Origin: Clostridia bacterium
Lineage (GTDB): Bacteria > Bacillota > Clostridia > Oscillospirales > CAG-272
NCBI GenBank assembly: GCA_017504335.1
Contig: JAFVRI010000233.1
Location: 1-6,181, forward strand
Length of the DNA: 6,181 nucleotides
Reading direction: 5' to 3'
Part shown: in pieces, positions 5,906 through 6,181 of the stretch
How positions within the stretch are numbered: the first letter of the stretch is position 1
How the letters are laid out: each line of letters starts with the position of its first letter
Notes under the pieces: model-generated
Seen by the model: the letters and a program-made list of their open reading frames with translations, nothing else
Database searches by the model: none
Told to the model about the DNA's origin: nothing
Position numbers and translations under genes: made by a program

Positions 5906-6055
5906 GCAAGTCATAACCACCGGCTAAGCCGGTGGCTTGCTCAGCCCTATAAGGGCATGTTACTGGCAGGGCTGAAAGCCCACCAAAACATTTAACACTT
6001 GCAAACTCGCCCTACCGGCACAGATGTGGCTACTGTTTTCAGCCTCGTCAGATTG
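5906..6055. mobile_element. Palindrome-rich segment resembling an IS200/IS605-type end
   Basis: There is no gene here that I can support. CCACCGGC-TAA-GCCGGTGG (5917-5935) is a perfect 8-bp stem, extended by GCAAG (5906-5910) and CTTGC (5936-5940) around a 6-nt bulge TCATAA. Next come GCCCT-ATA-AGGGC (5944-5956) and GGGCT-GAA-AGCCC (5969-5981), which compete with the longer pairing CAGCCCT/AGGGCTG (5942-5948/5968-5974). Bulged subterminal hairpins are what single-strand TnpA transposases recognise, and this combination reminds me of right ends downstream of tnpB in gut Firmicutes. The stretch 5985-6055 has no clear ORF. The transition to the IS30-type sequence must lie near 6030-6056 but cannot be placed exactly. 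The alternative is an unrelated REP-like repeat. Confidence 0.45.
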
Positions 6056-6181
6056 TCAAGCCAAGTGCAACACTTTTTTCAAAAAATCATTTGGAGACAA
6101 AAAGCCAAGGCATTTACGAGGGCGATTGTTGATCAAAGAAACAACTGCGTCTAACTGTTCTTGCGTCACCTTATTGAAGTC
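6056..6181 (-). CDS. IS30-family transposase, C-terminal fragment (runs off window)
   Basis: The last 41 codons of a minus-strand ORF end at TGA (6058-6056). The translation contains LDAVVSLINNRPRKCLGFLS (residues 10-29 of the fragment) and ends FLKKVLHLA. The 'NxRPRKxLGxxxPxxxF' pattern near the end is the hallmark of the catalytic-domain C-terminus of IS30-family DDE transposases, including the stretch after the final Glu. The rest of the gene lies beyond 6181, so completeness cannot be judged. The GTGTTGCACTTGGCTTGACA stretch around the stop codon probably lies in or beside the right inverted repeat, but the left end is not available to confirm it. Confidence 0.8.
   Translation of the reverse strand, partial: DFNKVTQEQLDAVVSLINNRPRKCLGFLSPNDFLKKVLHLA

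Overview
The window looks like an accessory locus from an uncultured, probably gut-associated anaerobic Clostridia/Oscillospirales-type Firmicute. This rests on three things: strong AAAGGAGG ribosome binding sites, SipW/TasA-type secretion genes, and GTGAAATA-type palindromic repeats beside a four-helix-bundle (S23) gene remnant. The taxonomic call is an inference; no marker gene is present.

Layout, left to right. Bases 1-190 hold an array of small hairpins separated by GTGAAATA, whose orientation flips in the middle. Bases 198-425 (+) encode only the C-terminal half of a four-helix-bundle protein of the 23S rRNA intervening-sequence family, and a possible 50-codon ORF (412-564, +) overlaps its end. 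A strong intrinsic terminator at 593-637 closes the minus-strand operon. Four genes follow, all on the minus strand and read right to left: a small TasA/camelysin-like secreted protein (5735-5202), a SipW/ER-type signal peptidase with a large membrane-embedded N-terminal extension (5138-4011), a two-TM DUF5305-type protein with a long acidic cytoplasmic tail (3984-2185), and a larger secreted protein with the same kind of signal peptide (2154-658). Upstream of the operon (5736-5905) are a leader hairpin, a candidate promoter with a direct repeat, and A/T tracts. Bases 5906-6055 carry nested palindromes that look like an IS200/IS605-type end. Bases 6056-6181 are the C-terminus of an IS30-type transposase that runs off the window.

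How the genes may work together: the two secreted proteins share the motif A-A-x-x-D-x-L-x-V-T-G-T-A-D-I at the predicted signal-peptide cleavage site. The peptidase between them has the Ser/His/Asp arrangement of SipW, the enzyme that processes TasA-family matrix fibre proteins. The simplest model is a self-contained export and assembly locus: a dedicated peptidase, a small abundant subunit (first gene), a large second substrate (last gene), and a membrane partner (DUF5305-type) linking the outside to a charged cytoplasmic tail. Mobile or repetitive DNA on both sides suggests the locus is an accessory module. The grouping and the protease family are well supported; the fibre/matrix role is inference.
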